DNA of 39,477 nt from Geothrix sp. (GTDB lineage Bacteria > Acidobacteriota > Holophagae > Holophagales > Holophagaceae), in contig JANYAZ010000123.1 in NCBI GenBank assembly GCA_025361045.1, positions 1 through 39,477 of the forward strand, in the 5' to 3' direction. Shown piece by piece: positions 16,113 to 26,292 of this stretch; the stretch's first letter is position 1; each line of letters begins with the position of its first letter. The notes under the pieces are model-generated. The model saw only the letters and a program-made list of their open reading frames with translations. It made no database searches and was not told the origin of the DNA. The translations under genes were made by a program, and so were the position numbers.

Positions 16113-16907
16113 GTGGCATTCACCGAGGTTCTGGTCCACATCGATCACCATGCGAATTCAGCGGCCCGGCTGGAGGTGGCCCTCGGCTTGGCTCGCCAGC
16201 ACCAGGCTCGGTTGACCGGACTGCTGGTGGTGCGACACGGATATCCGGCCCCGATGGACGTGTCCGCAGCCCGGGACCAGTTCGAACACCGGGCGGCCGA
16301 GGCCGACATCGAGGGGCGCTGGCTCTGTGTGAACGGATCGATGGAGGAGGTTGGCATGACGGACTTCGTCCTCCATCACGCCCGGTTCCATGACCTGGTG
16401 GTGATCGGCCAGGGCTCGCCTGAGTCAGCCTGGATGGGTGTACCGAACGACCTGCCGGAGCGCGCCATCCTCGAATCAGGCCGCCCGGTGCTCATCGTGC
16501 CCTACGTCGGGACCTTCGCCACGGTCGGCGCGCGCGTGCTGGTGGCCTGGAAGGGCGGGCACGCCACGACCCGCGCCGTGTCAGATGCCATGCCGATCCT
16601 GAGGCAGGCGGAGCGGGTCCAATTCCTCACCAAGAACCGCACAGGTAGCGATCTGGAGGCGATGGAAGGCGACCTGGCCGCCCTCTGCGCCCACGTGGGA
16701 CGGCACGGTGTCTCTGCGAAGGCGGGCTGGGTGGTGGCGGAAGACACGCCCTTCGGCGACGTGCTGCTGAACCGGGTCTTCGATGAGACCTTCGACCTCC
16801 TGGTGGTGGGAGCCTACGCCCACGGGATCGAGGGGCAGCCGGTGCTCGGGTCCCTGGCCCGTCAGCTCCTCCGGGAAATGACGGTTCCGGTCCTCATGTC
16901 CCACTAG
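16113..16907 (+). CDS. Tandem universal stress protein (UspA family)
   Basis: The product is 264 residues with two Usp-like halves: residues 1-135 (AFTEVLVHIDHHANSAARLE to RAILESGRPVLIVPYVG) and 140-264 (ARVLVAWKGGHATTRAVSDA to GSLARQLLREMTVPVLMSH). The second half keeps a degenerate G-x-G pattern in VVGAYAHGI and GSLAR. Usp proteins bind ATP or other ligands and help cells through starvation or stress; the exact job is unknown. GTG 16113 has GGAGG 5 bases upstream; GTG 16101 is in frame but lacks a site. It lies between a binding protein and the ABC ATPases, so it is part of the island transcript, perhaps to adjust the cell to growth on the substrate. Confidence 0.82.
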   Translation: MAFTEVLVHIDHHANSAARLEVALGLARQHQARLTGLLVVRHGYPAPMDVSAARDQFEHRAAEADIEGRWLCVNGSMEEVGMTDFVLHHARFHDLVVIGQGSPESAWMGVPNDLPERAILESGRPVLIVPYVGTFATVGARVLVAWKGGHATTRAVSDAMPILRQAERVQFLTKNRTGSDLEAMEGDLAALCAHVGRHGVSAKAGWVVAEDTPFGDVLLNRVFDETFDLLVVGAYAHGIEGQPVLGSLARQLLREMTVPVLMSH

Positions 16908-16971
16908 CCCCAGGCACCAGCCTGTGCCCCAAGATCAGTCGCAGCAGTCCACACCACAGGAGACGCGCCGA

Positions 16972-17724
16972 ATGGCGGATTTCATCCTCGAAACCAAAAA
17001 GCTCTCGAAAGAGTTCAAAGGCTTTTCGGCCGTCAACGACCTGAACCTGCAGGTCGAGCGAGGACATATCCATGCCCTGATCGGACCCAATGGCGCCGGC
17101 AAGACCACCATCTTCAACCTGCTGACGAAGTTCCTCACCCCCACCACGGGGACGATCCTCTTCAACGGCATCGACGTCACCCGCGAGAAGCCCGCCGACA
17201 TCGCCCTGCGCGGGGTGATCCGCTCGTTTCAGATCTCGGCGGTGTTTCCGAACCTGACCCCCCTGGAAAACGTGCGGCTGGCCCTGCAGCGTCCCACGGG
17301 GACCTCGTACCAGTTTTGGAAGAGCGACCGCTGCCTGCGCAAGCTGGACGACCGGGCCATGGAACTCCTGGCGTCGGTCGGCCTCGAAGCCCACAGCCAC
17401 GAGGTCACGGGGGAGTTGGCCTATGGCCGGAAGCGGGCGCTGGAGATCGCCACCACCCTGGCCCTGGAGCCGGAACTGATGCTGCTGGACGAACCGACTC
17501 AGGGCATGGGCGCGGAAGACGTGGAAAAGATCACCGCGCTGGTGAAGCAGGCCTCAGCGAACCGCACCATCCTCATGGTCGAGCACAACCTCAAGGTCGT
17601 GGCCAGCCTCGCCGACCGGATCACGGTCCTCCAGCGGGGCGCGATCCTCGCAGAGGGGATCTATGCCGAGGTCTCGAAGGATCCCCGGGTCCTGGAAGCG
17701 TATATGGGGCGTGCCCATGAGTGA
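16972..17724 (+). CDS. Liv-type ABC importer ATPase, LivG-like (first system)
   Basis: The 250-residue product is a cytoplasmic ATPase. It has the Walker A motif GPNGAGKTTIF, the LivG insert region SFQISAVFPNLTPLENVRL, a signature segment ELAYGRKRALEIATTLA that departs from LSGGQ in the way LivG proteins do, Walker B LMLLDEPTQGMG and the switch His in MVEHNLKVV. ATG 16972 follows AGGAG by 9 bases; the open frame back to 16924 is not needed. It overlaps the next gene by 8 bases, so the two ATPases are translated together. It pairs with the LivF-like protein, whose P-loop is altered, which would leave most ATP hydrolysis to this subunit. Confidence 0.92.
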   Translation: MADFILETKKLSKEFKGFSAVNDLNLQVERGHIHALIGPNGAGKTTIFNLLTKFLTPTTGTILFNGIDVTREKPADIALRGVIRSFQISAVFPNLTPLENVRLALQRPTGTSYQFWKSDRCLRKLDDRAMELLASVGLEAHSHEVTGELAYGRKRALEIATTLALEPELMLLDEPTQGMGAEDVEKITALVKQASANRTILMVEHNLKVVASLADRITVLQRGAILAEGIYAEVSKDPRVLEAYMGRAHE

Positions 17725-18433
17725 TTCGGTCCACAACGAGATGCTGCGGGTGGACGACCTGCATGCGTTCTATGACGAGTCCCACATCCTGCACGGTCTC
17801 AGCCTGGCGGTGGGCGAGGGGGAGGTTGTCACCTTGCTTGGGCGGAACGGGGCCGGCCGGACCACCATCCTCAAGTCCATCATGGGTCTGGTCGGGCGGC
17901 GCACGGGTTCGATCAAGGTCAACGGGATCGAGACCAACCGGATGCCCACCCACAAGATCGCACGGCTGGGGATCGGGTACTGTCCCGAGGAGCGAGGCAT
18001 CTTCTCAAGCCTCTCCGTGGAGGAGAATCTCCTGCTTCCCCTGGTCGTGAAACCCGGAGGCATGCCGCTGACCGAGATCTACGACCTGTTCCCGAACCTG
18101 CGGGAACGCCGTCACAGCATGGGGACGCGCCTCTCAGGTGGCGAGCAGCAGATGCTGGCCATGGCCCGGATCCTGCGCACCGGCGCGAAGCTCCTGCTCC
18201 TGGACGAGATCACCGAGGGGCTGGCACCCGTCATCGTCCAGGCCCTCGGGCAGCTCATCGGCAAGCTCAAGGAAAAGGGCTTCACCATCATCCTCGTGGA
18301 ACAGAACTTCCACTTTGCAGCCGACCTGGCCGATCGCCACTACGTGATCGACCGTGGCCTCATCGCCGACCTGATCACCAAGGAAGCACTCCCCTCCAGC
18401 ACGGAGAAACTCAACCAGTACCTGGGCGTCTGA
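17717..18433 (+). CDS. Liv-type ABC importer ATPase, LivF-like, with Walker A Lys replaced by Arg
   Basis: The 238-residue product has the LivF pattern: VVTLLGRNGAGRTTILKS, YCPEERGIFSSLSVEENLLL, the signature LSGGEQQMLAMARIL, Walker B LLLLDEITEGLAP and the H-loop region ILVEQNFHFA. Residue 48, the Walker A Lys needed for ATP binding and hydrolysis, is Arg (CGG at 17858-17860). From AAG that takes two base changes, so a single-read error is unlikely. Such a change usually kills or cripples the site. The importer may run on one good ATP site, like asymmetric heterodimeric ABC transporters, or may be failing. ATG 17717 overlaps the LivG-like stop. The second LivF in this window is normal. Confidence 0.9.
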   Translation: MSDSVHNEMLRVDDLHAFYDESHILHGLSLAVGEGEVVTLLGRNGAGRTTILKSIMGLVGRRTGSIKVNGIETNRMPTHKIARLGIGYCPEERGIFSSLSVEENLLLPLVVKPGGMPLTEIYDLFPNLRERRHSMGTRLSGGEQQMLAMARILRTGAKLLLLDEITEGLAPVIVQALGQLIGKLKEKGFTIILVEQNFHFAADLADRHYVIDRGLIADLITKEALPSSTEKLNQYLGV

Positions 18434-18461
18434 CCAGGTCCTCCCAAGGAAGGAGCACCAA

Positions 18462-19685
18462 ATGAAGCACGTCTTCACCCGCACCACGCTCTTGCTCTGT
18501 GCGCTCGCTGCAACCAGTGGGATGGCTGACTCCAACAAGGAGGTCATCTCGGACGGGGTCGTGAAGATCGGCGTCCTGACCGACATGTCGGGGGTCTACT
18601 CCACCCTCGGTGGGAAGGGCACCCAGGTGGCGGTCGAAATGGCCGTCAAGGACTTCGGTGGCACCGTGCTCGGCAAGCCCATCCAGGTCATCGGCGCGGA
18701 CCACCAGAACAAGGCCGACATCGCCTCGGCCAAGGCCCGGGAGTGGTTCGACAACGAGAAGGTGGACATGATCACGGGCTTGCTGAACACCGGTTGTGCC
18801 CTGGCCGTGCAGAAGCTTGGTGGCGACAAGCACCGCATCACCATGAACACCGGCGCGGCCAGCACCGAGCTGACCAACAAGGCCTCGACGCCGTACAGCG
18901 TCCACTACGTCTATGATACCTATGCCCTCGGCAAGGTGACCGGCCAGGCGGTCGTCCAGGGTGGCGGCAAGAGCTGGTTCTTCATCACGGCGGATTACGC
19001 CTTCGGCCAGTCCCTCGAACAGAACACCACCAACTTCGTGACCAAGTTCGGTGGCAAAGCAGTGGGCTCGGTGCGGCATCCGCTCGCCACGGCAGACTTC
19101 TCCTCCTACCTCCTCCAAGCTCAGTCCTCCGGCGCCCAGATCATCGGCCTCGCCAACGCCGGTGGGGACACCATCAACGCCATCAAGCAGGCCCGGGAGT
19201 TCGGCATCGGCCAGAAGGGCCAGAAGTTGGTGGGGCTGCTGGTCTTCGACACCGACATCAAGAGCCTCGGCCTCACCGTGGCCCAGGGCATGCAGTTCAC
19301 GTCGGGTTTCTACTGGGATCGGGATGACGCCACCCGCGCCTTCGCCAAGCGCTTCTTCGCCATCCACAAGGCGATGCCGACCATGGATCAGGCGGGCGCC
19401 TACTCCGCGACCATGAACTACCTGAAGGCCATCAAGGCAGCGGGCACCGATGACCCGGACGCGGTCATGGCGAAGCTGAAGTCGATGGACATTAGCGACT
19501 TCTTCGCCGTCCACGGCAAGATCCGGGTCGACGGCCGCATGGTGCACGACATGTATCTGATGGAAGTGAAGAAACCCTCCGAGTCCAAGGGGGAATGGGA
19601 CCTCCTGAAGATCATCAAGACCATCCCGGGCGACGAGGCCTTCATGCCCTTGTCCGAGAGCACCAGCCCGCTCGTCAAGAAGTAG
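18462..19685 (+). CDS. Periplasmic substrate-binding protein, Liv/LivK-like family (type 1 fold), second copy
   Basis: The 407-residue product has a signal peptide (MKHVFTRTTLLLCALAATSG) and a type 1 binding fold: VKIGVLTDMSGVYSTLGGKG, AVKDFGGTVLGKPIQVIGAD, NTGAASTELT and FFITADYAFGQSLEQNTTNF. It lies between the ATPase genes and the permease genes of the first Liv system, so it is that system's receptor. GGAAGGAG precedes ATG 18462. It differs clearly from the other binding protein at 14855, so the two probably recognise different ligands or different forms of one. The mature protein ends with a Lys-rich segment. Specific ligand unknown. Confidence 0.9.
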   Translation: MKHVFTRTTLLLCALAATSGMADSNKEVISDGVVKIGVLTDMSGVYSTLGGKGTQVAVEMAVKDFGGTVLGKPIQVIGADHQNKADIASAKAREWFDNEKVDMITGLLNTGCALAVQKLGGDKHRITMNTGAASTELTNKASTPYSVHYVYDTYALGKVTGQAVVQGGGKSWFFITADYAFGQSLEQNTTNFVTKFGGKAVGSVRHPLATADFSSYLLQAQSSGAQIIGLANAGGDTINAIKQAREFGIGQKGQKLVGLLVFDTDIKSLGLTVAQGMQFTSGFYWDRDDATRAFAKRFFAIHKAMPTMDQAGAYSATMNYLKAIKAAGTDDPDAVMAKLKSMDISDFFAVHGKIRVDGRMVHDMYLMEVKKPSESKGEWDLLKIIKTIPGDEAFMPLSESTSPLVKK

Positions 19686-19727
19686 CGCTCTGCCTTTACC
19701 CAAAGCCCCGTCCGAAGGAGTTGGTTC

Positions 19728-20633
19728 ATGGAGATGTCGTTCCAGGCGGTCATGTCGCAGGTGATGCTGGGGCTCAACAACGGCGTGTTCTACGCCATGC
19801 TGAGCCTGGGCCTGTCCGTGATCTTCGGCCTCCTGAACATCGTGAATTTCGTCCACGGCGCGCTCTACATGCTGGGCGCCTACGTCGCGCTCCTGGGCTA
19901 CACCATGCTGGGACCGCTGCTGGGGATGCCGGACTACCACATGAACTACTGGGTGGCCTTGATCGCCGCTCCGCTGGTGGTCGGAGCCCTGGGCATCGGC
20001 GTTGAACGCACCATGCTGCGCCGGCTGCAGAAGGTCGACCACCTGTACGGGCTGCTGCTCACCTTCGGCCTGGCCCTCATCATCCAGGGCGTCTTCACCA
20101 ACTACTTCAATGTCTCCGGCGATGCCTACGACGGCAAGCCGGAGGTGTTGAACGGCGTGGTGAATCTGGGTTTCATGATGTTCCCGAAGTACCGCCTGTG
20201 GGTGATCGGGATCTCGCTGTTCGTCTGTTTCGGCACCTGGTTCGTCGTGGAGCGGACCAAGCTGGGGTCGTACCTCCGGGCCGGCACGGAGAACCCGGAC
20301 ATGGTCAAGGCCTTCGGCATCAACGTGCCGCTCATGGTGTCCCTGACTTACGGGTACGGCGCCGCCCTGGCGGCCTTCGCGGGTGTGCTGGCCGCCCCGA
20401 TCTATTCGGTGAGCCCCGTCATGGGCTCGGAGATGATCATCACCGTGTTCGCCGTCGTGGTCATCGGCGGCATGGGTTCGATCATGGGGTCCATCATCAC
20501 GGGACTCCTGCTCGGCATGGTGGAGGGGTTCACCAAGGTGGTGTACGCCCCGGCCTCCAGCACCGTCATCTTCCTGATCATGGTCGTCGTCCTGCTGGTC
20601 AAGCCGGCCGGCCTGTTCGGGAAGGAGGCCTAG
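19728..20633 (+). CDS. Liv-type ABC importer permease, LivH-like (first system)
   Basis: The 301-residue inner-membrane protein has about eight hydrophobic segments. Family marks are the N-terminal LGLSVIFGLLNIVNFVHGAL and YMLGAYVALLG, the cytoplasmic loop FVVERTKLGSYLRAG with the EAA-like ATPase contact, and the C-terminal VVVIGGMGSIMGSIITGLLL. ATG 19728 has AAGGAG upstream. The stop is followed directly by the GTG start of the LivM-like permease, so the two channel halves are translated as a unit. Confidence 0.93.
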   Translation: MEMSFQAVMSQVMLGLNNGVFYAMLSLGLSVIFGLLNIVNFVHGALYMLGAYVALLGYTMLGPLLGMPDYHMNYWVALIAAPLVVGALGIGVERTMLRRLQKVDHLYGLLLTFGLALIIQGVFTNYFNVSGDAYDGKPEVLNGVVNLGFMMFPKYRLWVIGISLFVCFGTWFVVERTKLGSYLRAGTENPDMVKAFGINVPLMVSLTYGYGAALAAFAGVLAAPIYSVSPVMGSEMIITVFAVVVIGGMGSIMGSIITGLLLGMVEGFTKVVYAPASSTVIFLIMVVVLLVKPAGLFGKEA

Positions 20634-21575
20634 GTGAACAGGTTCGTCTGGATCGCCTTGTTCATCCTGGGTCTGCTCGTGCCGCTGGTGGTGTACCCGG
20701 TGTTCATGATGAAGCTGCTCTGCTTCGCGCTGTTCGCCTTCGCCTTCGACCTGCTGCTGGGCTACACCGGGCTGCTGTCCTTCGGCCACGCGGCCTTCTT
20801 CGGCAGCGCATCCTACGTCACCGGCCACCTGGTCAAGAACAGCGGCCTGACCCCGGAACTCGGCGTTCTGGCCGGGACGCTCTTTGCAGGTGTGCTGGGC
20901 TATGTGGTCGGCAGCCTGGCCATCCGGCGGCAGGGCATCTACTTCGCCATGGTCACCCTGGCCCTGGCCCAGATCGTCTACTTCGTGGCCCTGAAGGCGC
21001 CCTTCACCGGGGGGGAGGATGGCCTGCAGGGCATCCCCCGCGGCGTCCTGTTCGGCCTCATCGACCTGAACCGGGTCTATTCCGTGGGGGGGCACCCCCT
21101 CGCGCTCAACCTCTACTACTTCGTCTTCGCGGTGTTCTGCCTCGGCTTCTGGATCATCCACCGGACCATCCACTCGCCCTTCGGGCAGGTCCTGAAGGCC
21201 ATCCGGGAAAATGAGCCGAGGGCCATCTCCCTGGGGTACAAGGTCGACCGCTTCAAGCTCATGGCTTTCGTGATCTCGGCAGCCATGGCGGGCATGGCCG
21301 GGGCCACGAAGTCGCTGGTCTTCCAGTTGGCGTCTTTGACGGACGTGAGCTGGCACACCTCCGGGGAGGTGGTCCTGATGACCCTGCTGGGCGGGGTGGG
21401 AACCGTCTTTGGTCCCCTGGTTGGCGCCTTCACCGTGGTGACCCTGCAATCGGAACTGAGCTCGGTCGGCTCCTGGATCACGGTGATCATCGGGAGCATT
21501 TTCATGGTCTGCGTGCTGGTCTTCCGTCGCGGCATGGTCGGCGAGCTGGCCCGGCTGCTGAAACGGCCGTTGTAG
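20634..21575 (+). CDS. Liv-type ABC importer permease, LivM-like (first system)
   Basis: The 313-residue inner-membrane protein is the second channel subunit. Recognisable parts are [48 protein letters not shown], the coupling loop [17 protein letters not shown] and the C-terminal [16 protein letters not shown]. It starts with GTG at 20634, immediately after the LivH-like stop, with GGAGG inside the end of that gene. The CoA-transferase gene follows after 22 bases, which ties uptake to activation of the substrate in one transcript. Confidence 0.93.
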   Translation: MNRFVWIALFILGLLVPLVVYPVFMMKLLCFALFAFAFDLLLGYTGLLSFGHAAFFGSASYVTGHLVKNSGLTPELGVLAGTLFAGVLGYVVGSLAIRRQGIYFAMVTLALAQIVYFVALKAPFTGGEDGLQGIPRGVLFGLIDLNRVYSVGGHPLALNLYYFVFAVFCLGFWIIHRTIHSPFGQVLKAIRENEPRAISLGYKVDRFKLMAFVISAAMAGMAGATKSLVFQLASLTDVSWHTSGEVVLMTLLGGVGTVFGPLVGAFTVVTLQSELSSVGSWITVIIGSIFMVCVLVFRRGMVGELARLLKRPL

Positions 21576-21597
21576 CAAAACCAGAGGGAGGAAATAC

Positions 21598-22296
21598 GTG
21601 ATCTACACATCCATAGCAGAGGCACTGGCGGGAATCACCGATGGCGCCACCCTCATGGTGGGGGGCTTCGGCCTGGTGGGCATTCCGGAGAATCTGATTC
21701 TCGGCCTCCGCGAAACCGGAGTGAAGCACCTGACGGTCATCTCCAACAACTGCGGCATCGACGACTGGGGGCTCGGGCTGCTACTCGCCAACCGCCAGAT
21801 CAAGAAGATGGTGGCGTCCTACGTCGGCGAGAACAAAGAGTTCGAGCGCCAGTACCTGTCGGGCGAACTCGAGGTGGAGCTGGTGCCCCAGGGCACCCTG
21901 GCCGAGCGCATCCGGGCCGGCGGCGCGGGCATCCCCGCCTTCTACACTCCCGCCGGCGTCGGTACGCCCATCGCGGAGGGACGAGAGGTCCGCACCTTCG
22001 AGGGCAAGGCGTACCTGCTGGAGACGGCCCTCAAGGCGGACTTCTCGCTGGTCAAGGCCTGGCGCGGCGATGGCTTGGGCAACCTCCAGTACCGACGGAC
22101 CGCCTGCAACTTCAACCCCATGATGGCCGCCGCGGGCAAGGTCACCATCGCCGAGGTGGAAGTCCTGGCCGCCATCGGTGACCTGGAGCCCGAGCAGGTC
22201 CACACCCCCAGCATCTACGTCCAGCGCATCATCCGTTGCGAGCACCAGGAGAAGCGGGTCGAGCGGCGGACCGTCCAGAAAGGGAGCCCAGCATGA
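21598..22296 (+). CDS. 3-oxoacid CoA-transferase, subunit A
   Basis: The 232-residue product is the alpha subunit of a family I CoA-transferase (AtoD/ScoA/PcaI class). It has [19 protein letters not shown] near the N-terminus and STNNCG-like [12 protein letters not shown], then [17 protein letters not shown] and [16 protein letters not shown], which are typical of the acetoacetate/succinyl enzymes. It moves CoA from a donor such as succinyl-CoA or acetyl-CoA to a 3-oxoacid. GTG 21598 has GGGAGGA upstream. The stop overlaps the start of subunit B by 4 bases (ATGA), as is common for two halves of one enzyme. Confidence 0.92.
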   Translation: MIYTSIAEALAGITDGATLMVGGFGLVGIPENLILGLRETGVKHLTVISNNCGIDDWGLGLLLANRQIKKMVASYVGENKEFERQYLSGELEVELVPQGTLAERIRAGGAGIPAFYTPAGVGTPIAEGREVRTFEGKAYLLETALKADFSLVKAWRGDGLGNLQYRRTACNFNPMMAAAGKVTIAEVEVLAAIGDLEPEQVHTPSIYVQRIIRCEHQEKRVERRTVQKGSPA

Positions 22297-22937
22297 CCTG
22301 GACACGCGAGGAGATCGCCCAGCGGGCCGCCCTGGAAATCCAGGACGGCTACTACGTCAACCTGGGCATCGGCATGCCGACCCTGGTGGCCAATTACATC
22401 CCCCGGGGAAAGCAGGTGGTGCTGCAGTCGGAGAACGGCCTGCTGGGCATCGGACCCTATCCCACTGAGGCGGATCTGGACCCGGACCTGATCAACGCGG
22501 GCAAGGAGACCATCACCATGATTCCCGGTGCGGCGCTCTTCAGCAGCGCCGAATCCTTCGCCATGATCCGCGGCGGCCACATCGACCTGGCCATTCTGGG
22601 CGGCATGGAGGTGTCGGCGACGGGGGACCTGGCCAACTGGGTGATCCCCGGCAAGATGGTCAAGGGCATGGGCGGTGCCATGGACCTGGTGCATGGCGCC
22701 AAGCGGATCGTGGTCATCATGGACCACGTCAACAAGCAGGGTGAGCCGAAGATCCTCAACCACTGCACCCTGCCGCTGACCGGTCAGGGCGTGGTGAACC
22801 GGATCATCACGGACCGGGCCGTGCTGGACGTGACGTCGGAGGGTTTGCGCCTGGTGGAGCTGGCCCCGGGGCACACCATCGAGGAGATCCGGAACTGCAC
22901 CGAGCCGGCGCTGACCGTGGCGCCAGGGCTGACCTAG
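22293..22937 (+). CDS. 3-oxoacid CoA-transferase, subunit B
   Basis: The 214-residue product is the beta subunit (AtoA/ScoB/PcaJ class). The catalytic Glu lies in [14 protein letters not shown], and [33 protein letters not shown] and [14 protein letters not shown] are the usual family segments. Together with subunit A it would turn acetoacetate or a related 3-oxoacid into its CoA ester. ATG 22293 overlaps the subunit A stop; the longer frame to 22236 lies inside that gene and is ignored. A 3-hydroxybutyrate-dehydrogenase-like gene follows after 9 bases, so the trio matches a ketone-body oxidation unit. 3-Oxoadipate or longer 3-oxoacids remain possible. Confidence 0.92.
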   Translation: MTWTREEIAQRAALEIQDGYYVNLGIGMPTLVANYIPRGKQVVLQSENGLLGIGPYPTEADLDPDLINAGKETITMIPGAALFSSAESFAMIRGGHIDLAILGGMEVSATGDLANWVIPGKMVKGMGGAMDLVHGAKRIVVIMDHVNKQGEPKILNHCTLPLTGQGVVNRIITDRAVLDVTSEGLRLVELAPGHTIEEIRNCTEPALTVAPGLT

Positions 22938-22946
22938 GAGGATGTC

Positions 22947-23729
22947 GTGCTGAAGGGAAAGAACGCACTGATCACCGGCTCCACCAGCGGCATCGGTCTG
23001 GGCGTGGCGAAGGCTCTGGCGGCCCAGGGCTGTGGCGTCATGATGAACGGCTTCGGCGATCCGGAGGCCATCGAGCTTCTGCGCGCCGGACTTGCCTCCG
23101 ATCAGGGTGTCACCGTCGCCTACAACCGGGCCGACATGACCCGCCCGGCCGAGATCGCCGCCCTGGTGGCTGACACGGTGGCACGGCTGGGGAGCCTCGA
23201 CATCCTGGTCAACTGCGCGGGAATCCAGCACACCGCCCCGGTGGAGGCCTTCCCGATCGAGAAGTGGGACGCCGTTCTGGCCATCAACCTCTCCTCGTCG
23301 TTCCACACGATCCACGATGCCCTCCCGCACATGAAGGCGAAGGGTTGGGGCCGGATCATCAACATCGCCTCGGTGCATGGCCTGGTGGCGTCGGTGAACA
23401 AGGCGGCCTACGTGTCCGCCAAGCATGGCCTGATGGGACTCACCAAGGTGGTCGCCCTGGAGACAGCCGGCCTCGGCATCACCTGCAATGCCATCTGCCC
23501 CGGCTGGACCCGCACGGAGCTCATCGAACCGCAGATCGCCGCCCGGGCCCAGGCGCTCGGTGTGGACCTCGAGGAGGGCGGGCGGAACCTCCTGTCGGAG
23601 AAGCAGCCCTCCAAGCAGTTCGTCAGCGTCGAGCAGCTGGGCCAGCTCGCGGTGTTCCTCTGCTCCGAGACCGCCGCCCAGATCACCGGTGTGCCGATCC
23701 CCATCGATGGGGGCTGGACAGCGCAATAA
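22947..23729 (+). CDS. Short-chain dehydrogenase, probable D-3-hydroxybutyrate dehydrogenase
   Basis: The 260-residue SDR has the NAD-binding TGSTSGIGLGVAKALA, NCAGIQHTAPVEAFP, the catalytic IASVHGLVASVNKAAYVSAK with Tyr and Lys in YVSAK, and CPGWTRTELIEPQI. The C-terminus TGVPIPIDGGWTAQ and the segment SEKQPSKQFVSVEQLGQLAVFL are typical of bacterial 3-hydroxybutyrate dehydrogenases, which oxidise D-3-hydroxybutyrate to acetoacetate with NAD. GTG 22947 has GGAGG just upstream. Placed directly after a 3-oxoacid CoA-transferase and in the same island as a thiolase, it fits a route 3-hydroxybutyrate to acetoacetate to acetoacetyl-CoA to acetyl-CoA. A related hydroxyacid could be the true substrate. 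Confidence 0.85.
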   Translation: MLKGKNALITGSTSGIGLGVAKALAAQGCGVMMNGFGDPEAIELLRAGLASDQGVTVAYNRADMTRPAEIAALVADTVARLGSLDILVNCAGIQHTAPVEAFPIEKWDAVLAINLSSSFHTIHDALPHMKAKGWGRIINIASVHGLVASVNKAAYVSAKHGLMGLTKVVALETAGLGITCNAICPGWTRTELIEPQIAARAQALGVDLEEGGRNLLSEKQPSKQFVSVEQLGQLAVFLCSETAAQITGVPIPIDGGWTAQ

Positions 23730-23766
23730 CAGGGCCCCGCCTTCATCCTTTCAGCCACGAGAAACC

Positions 23767-24521
23767 ATGACGTTTGCACTCGAGACCCAACAACTCACCA
23801 TCCGCTTTGGTGGCCACGTGGCGGTGGATGCCGTGTCCTGTGCCTTCGCACCGGGGACTCTGACCGCCATCGTCGGCCCCAACGGCGCGGGCAAGACCAC
23901 CTACTTCAACCTCATCTCGGGACAGCTCAAGGCCACCACAGGGCGTGTCTTCCTCCATGGCGAGGACATCAGCGGCTGCTCCGCCCCGCAGCGCAGCCGC
24001 CGCGGCATCGGCCGGGCCTTCCAGCTGACCAACCTCTTCCCGAACCTGACTGTGCTCGAGAACATCCGCCTCGCCGTGCAGTCGCGGGCCGGGGTGGGCC
24101 TCAACCTTTGGAGCGTCTGGAGCCACCATCGCGAGCTCATCGGCCGCGCCGAAGAGGTGCTGGAGACGGTCGCCCTGACGGCAAAACGGGATCTCGCCGC
24201 CGCCGCCCTGCCCCATGGTGACCAGCGCAAGCTGGAGGTGGCCATCCTCATGGCCCTCGAGCCCGATGTCTTCATGTTCGACGAACCCACGGCCGGCATG
24301 AGCGTGGACGAGGTGCCGGTGATCCTGGACCTCATTCGCGCCCTCAAGGCCCGCCGCGACAAGACCATCCTGCTGGTCGAGCACAAGATGGATGTGGTGC
24401 GAGAGCTGGCCGATCGCATCATCGTGCTGCACAACGGAGCCCTGGTGGCCGACGGTGAACCTGCCGAGGTGATCGCCTCTCCCATTGTGCAGGAAGCCTA
24501 CCTGGGCATCGAGGTGGCGAA

Positions 24522-24525
<4 letters not shown>
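23767..24525 (+). CDS. Liv-type ABC importer ATPase, LivG-like (second system)
   Basis: The 252-residue ATPase has an intact Walker A (GPNGAGKTTYFNLISG), the LivG segment RGIGRAFQLTNLFPNLTVLE, a degenerate signature ALPHGDQRKLEVAILMA, Walker B VFMFDEPTAGMS and LLVEHKMDVV. It starts the second transporter set. ATG 23767 begins the conserved sequence; the upstream ribosome site is weak (GAGA). The stop overlaps the LivF-like start by 4 bases. It is only moderately similar to the first LivG-like protein, so the two systems are not a recent tandem copy. Confidence 0.92.
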
Positions 24526-25259
<734 letters not shown>

Positions 25260-25272
25260 TGAGGACGCGCTG

Positions 25273-26292
25273 ATGACTGCTTCCACCACCACCCTCGCCC
25301 AGGACGCGTTACCGGCGGTCAAGCTCGACCGGATCCCGCTGCTGTTGCTCCCCGTGCTGGCGCTCGCGGCCCTCCCACTGATTGGCTCGTTCTCCACCTG
25401 GGTCACGCTCACCTTCGCCGGCCTGGCGATGGGCATGATCATCTTCATCATCGCGTCTGGCTTGACCCTGGTCTTCGGCCTGATGGACGTGCTCAATTTC
25501 GGCCACGGCGTGTTCATCACCCTCGGCGCCTTTCTCGCCGTGTCGGTCCTGGGGCGGATGACGGGGTGGACCGAGAGCCCATCCCTGCTCCGCAACCTCC
25601 TGGCCGTGCTGCCGGCCATGGCAGCGGCCATGGTGGTGGCCGGAGGCGTGGGCTTCGCCTTCGAACGCCTGATCATCCGCCCGGTCTATGGCCAGCCCCT
25701 GAAGCAGATCATGATCACCATGGGCGGAATGATCGTGGGCGTGGAACTCATCAAGGTCATCTGGGGCGCCCAGGCGATTCCCCTGCCGTTGCCGACCGCC
25801 TTCCGGGGTTCTTTGCTGTTTGGCGAGGCGGCGGTCGAAAAATACCGCCTGATCTCCGTCGTCGTCGGCCTGAGTGTGTTCGCCGTAATGTTCTGGGTGC
25901 TGAGCCGCACCAAGCTCGGCCTGTTGATCCGGGCCGGCGTCCAGGACCGCGAGATGGTGGAGAGCCTGGGTTATCGCATCGGCCGGCTGTTCATCGGTGT
26001 CTTCGTGGCTGGATCGGCGCTGGCGGGGCTGGGCGGCGTCATGTGGGGGATGTACCAACAGACCATCACCCCCGAAATGGGCGGCCAGATCAACGTCCTG
26101 CTCTTCATCGTCATCATCATCGGCGGCATGGGTTCCGTCGGTGGCTGTTTCATCGGCTCCCTGCTCGTGGGTCTCGTGGCGAACTATGCCGGCTTCCTCG
26201 CCCCCAAGGTCGCCCTCTTCTCCAACATCCTCCTGATGGTGATCGTCCTGATGTGGCGGCCCGAGGGGCTCTACCCGGTGGGGAAGCGATGA
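25273..26292 (+). CDS. Liv-type ABC importer permease, LivH-like (second system)
   Basis: The 339-residue inner-membrane protein is longer at the N-terminus than the first LivH-like protein. Family segments are MIIFIIASGLTLVFGLMDVL and LNFGHGVFITLGAFLAV, the coupling loop SRTKLGLLIRAGVQDREMV and VIIIGGMGSVGGCFIGSLLV. I take ATG 25273; the frame is open back to 25159, but that part lies in the LivF-like gene. The stop overlaps the next permease start (ATGA), which couples the two channel subunits. Confidence 0.92.
   Translation: MTASTTTLAQDALPAVKLDRIPLLLLPVLALAALPLIGSFSTWVTLTFAGLAMGMIIFIIASGLTLVFGLMDVLNFGHGVFITLGAFLAVSVLGRMTGWTESPSLLRNLLAVLPAMAAAMVVAGGVGFAFERLIIRPVYGQPLKQIMITMGGMIVGVELIKVIWGAQAIPLPLPTAFRGSLLFGEAAVEKYRLISVVVGLSVFAVMFWVLSRTKLGLLIRAGVQDREMVESLGYRIGRLFIGVFVAGSALAGLGGVMWGMYQQTITPEMGGQINVLLFIVIIIGGMGSVGGCFIGSLLVGLVANYAGFLAPKVALFSNILLMVIVLMWRPEGLYPVGKR

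Noticed and set aside
18411-21578. Open frame of 1055 codons on the minus strand
   Set aside because: It lies opposite five well-supported importer genes and reads as a Gln/His/Asp/Glu-rich low-complexity chain, the usual shadow of GC-rich coding DNA.
22215-23726. Open frame of 503 codons on the minus strand
   Set aside because: Opposite the CoA-transferase subunit B and dehydrogenase genes; composition is His/Gly/Asp-rich shadow and no ribosome site or domain is seen.
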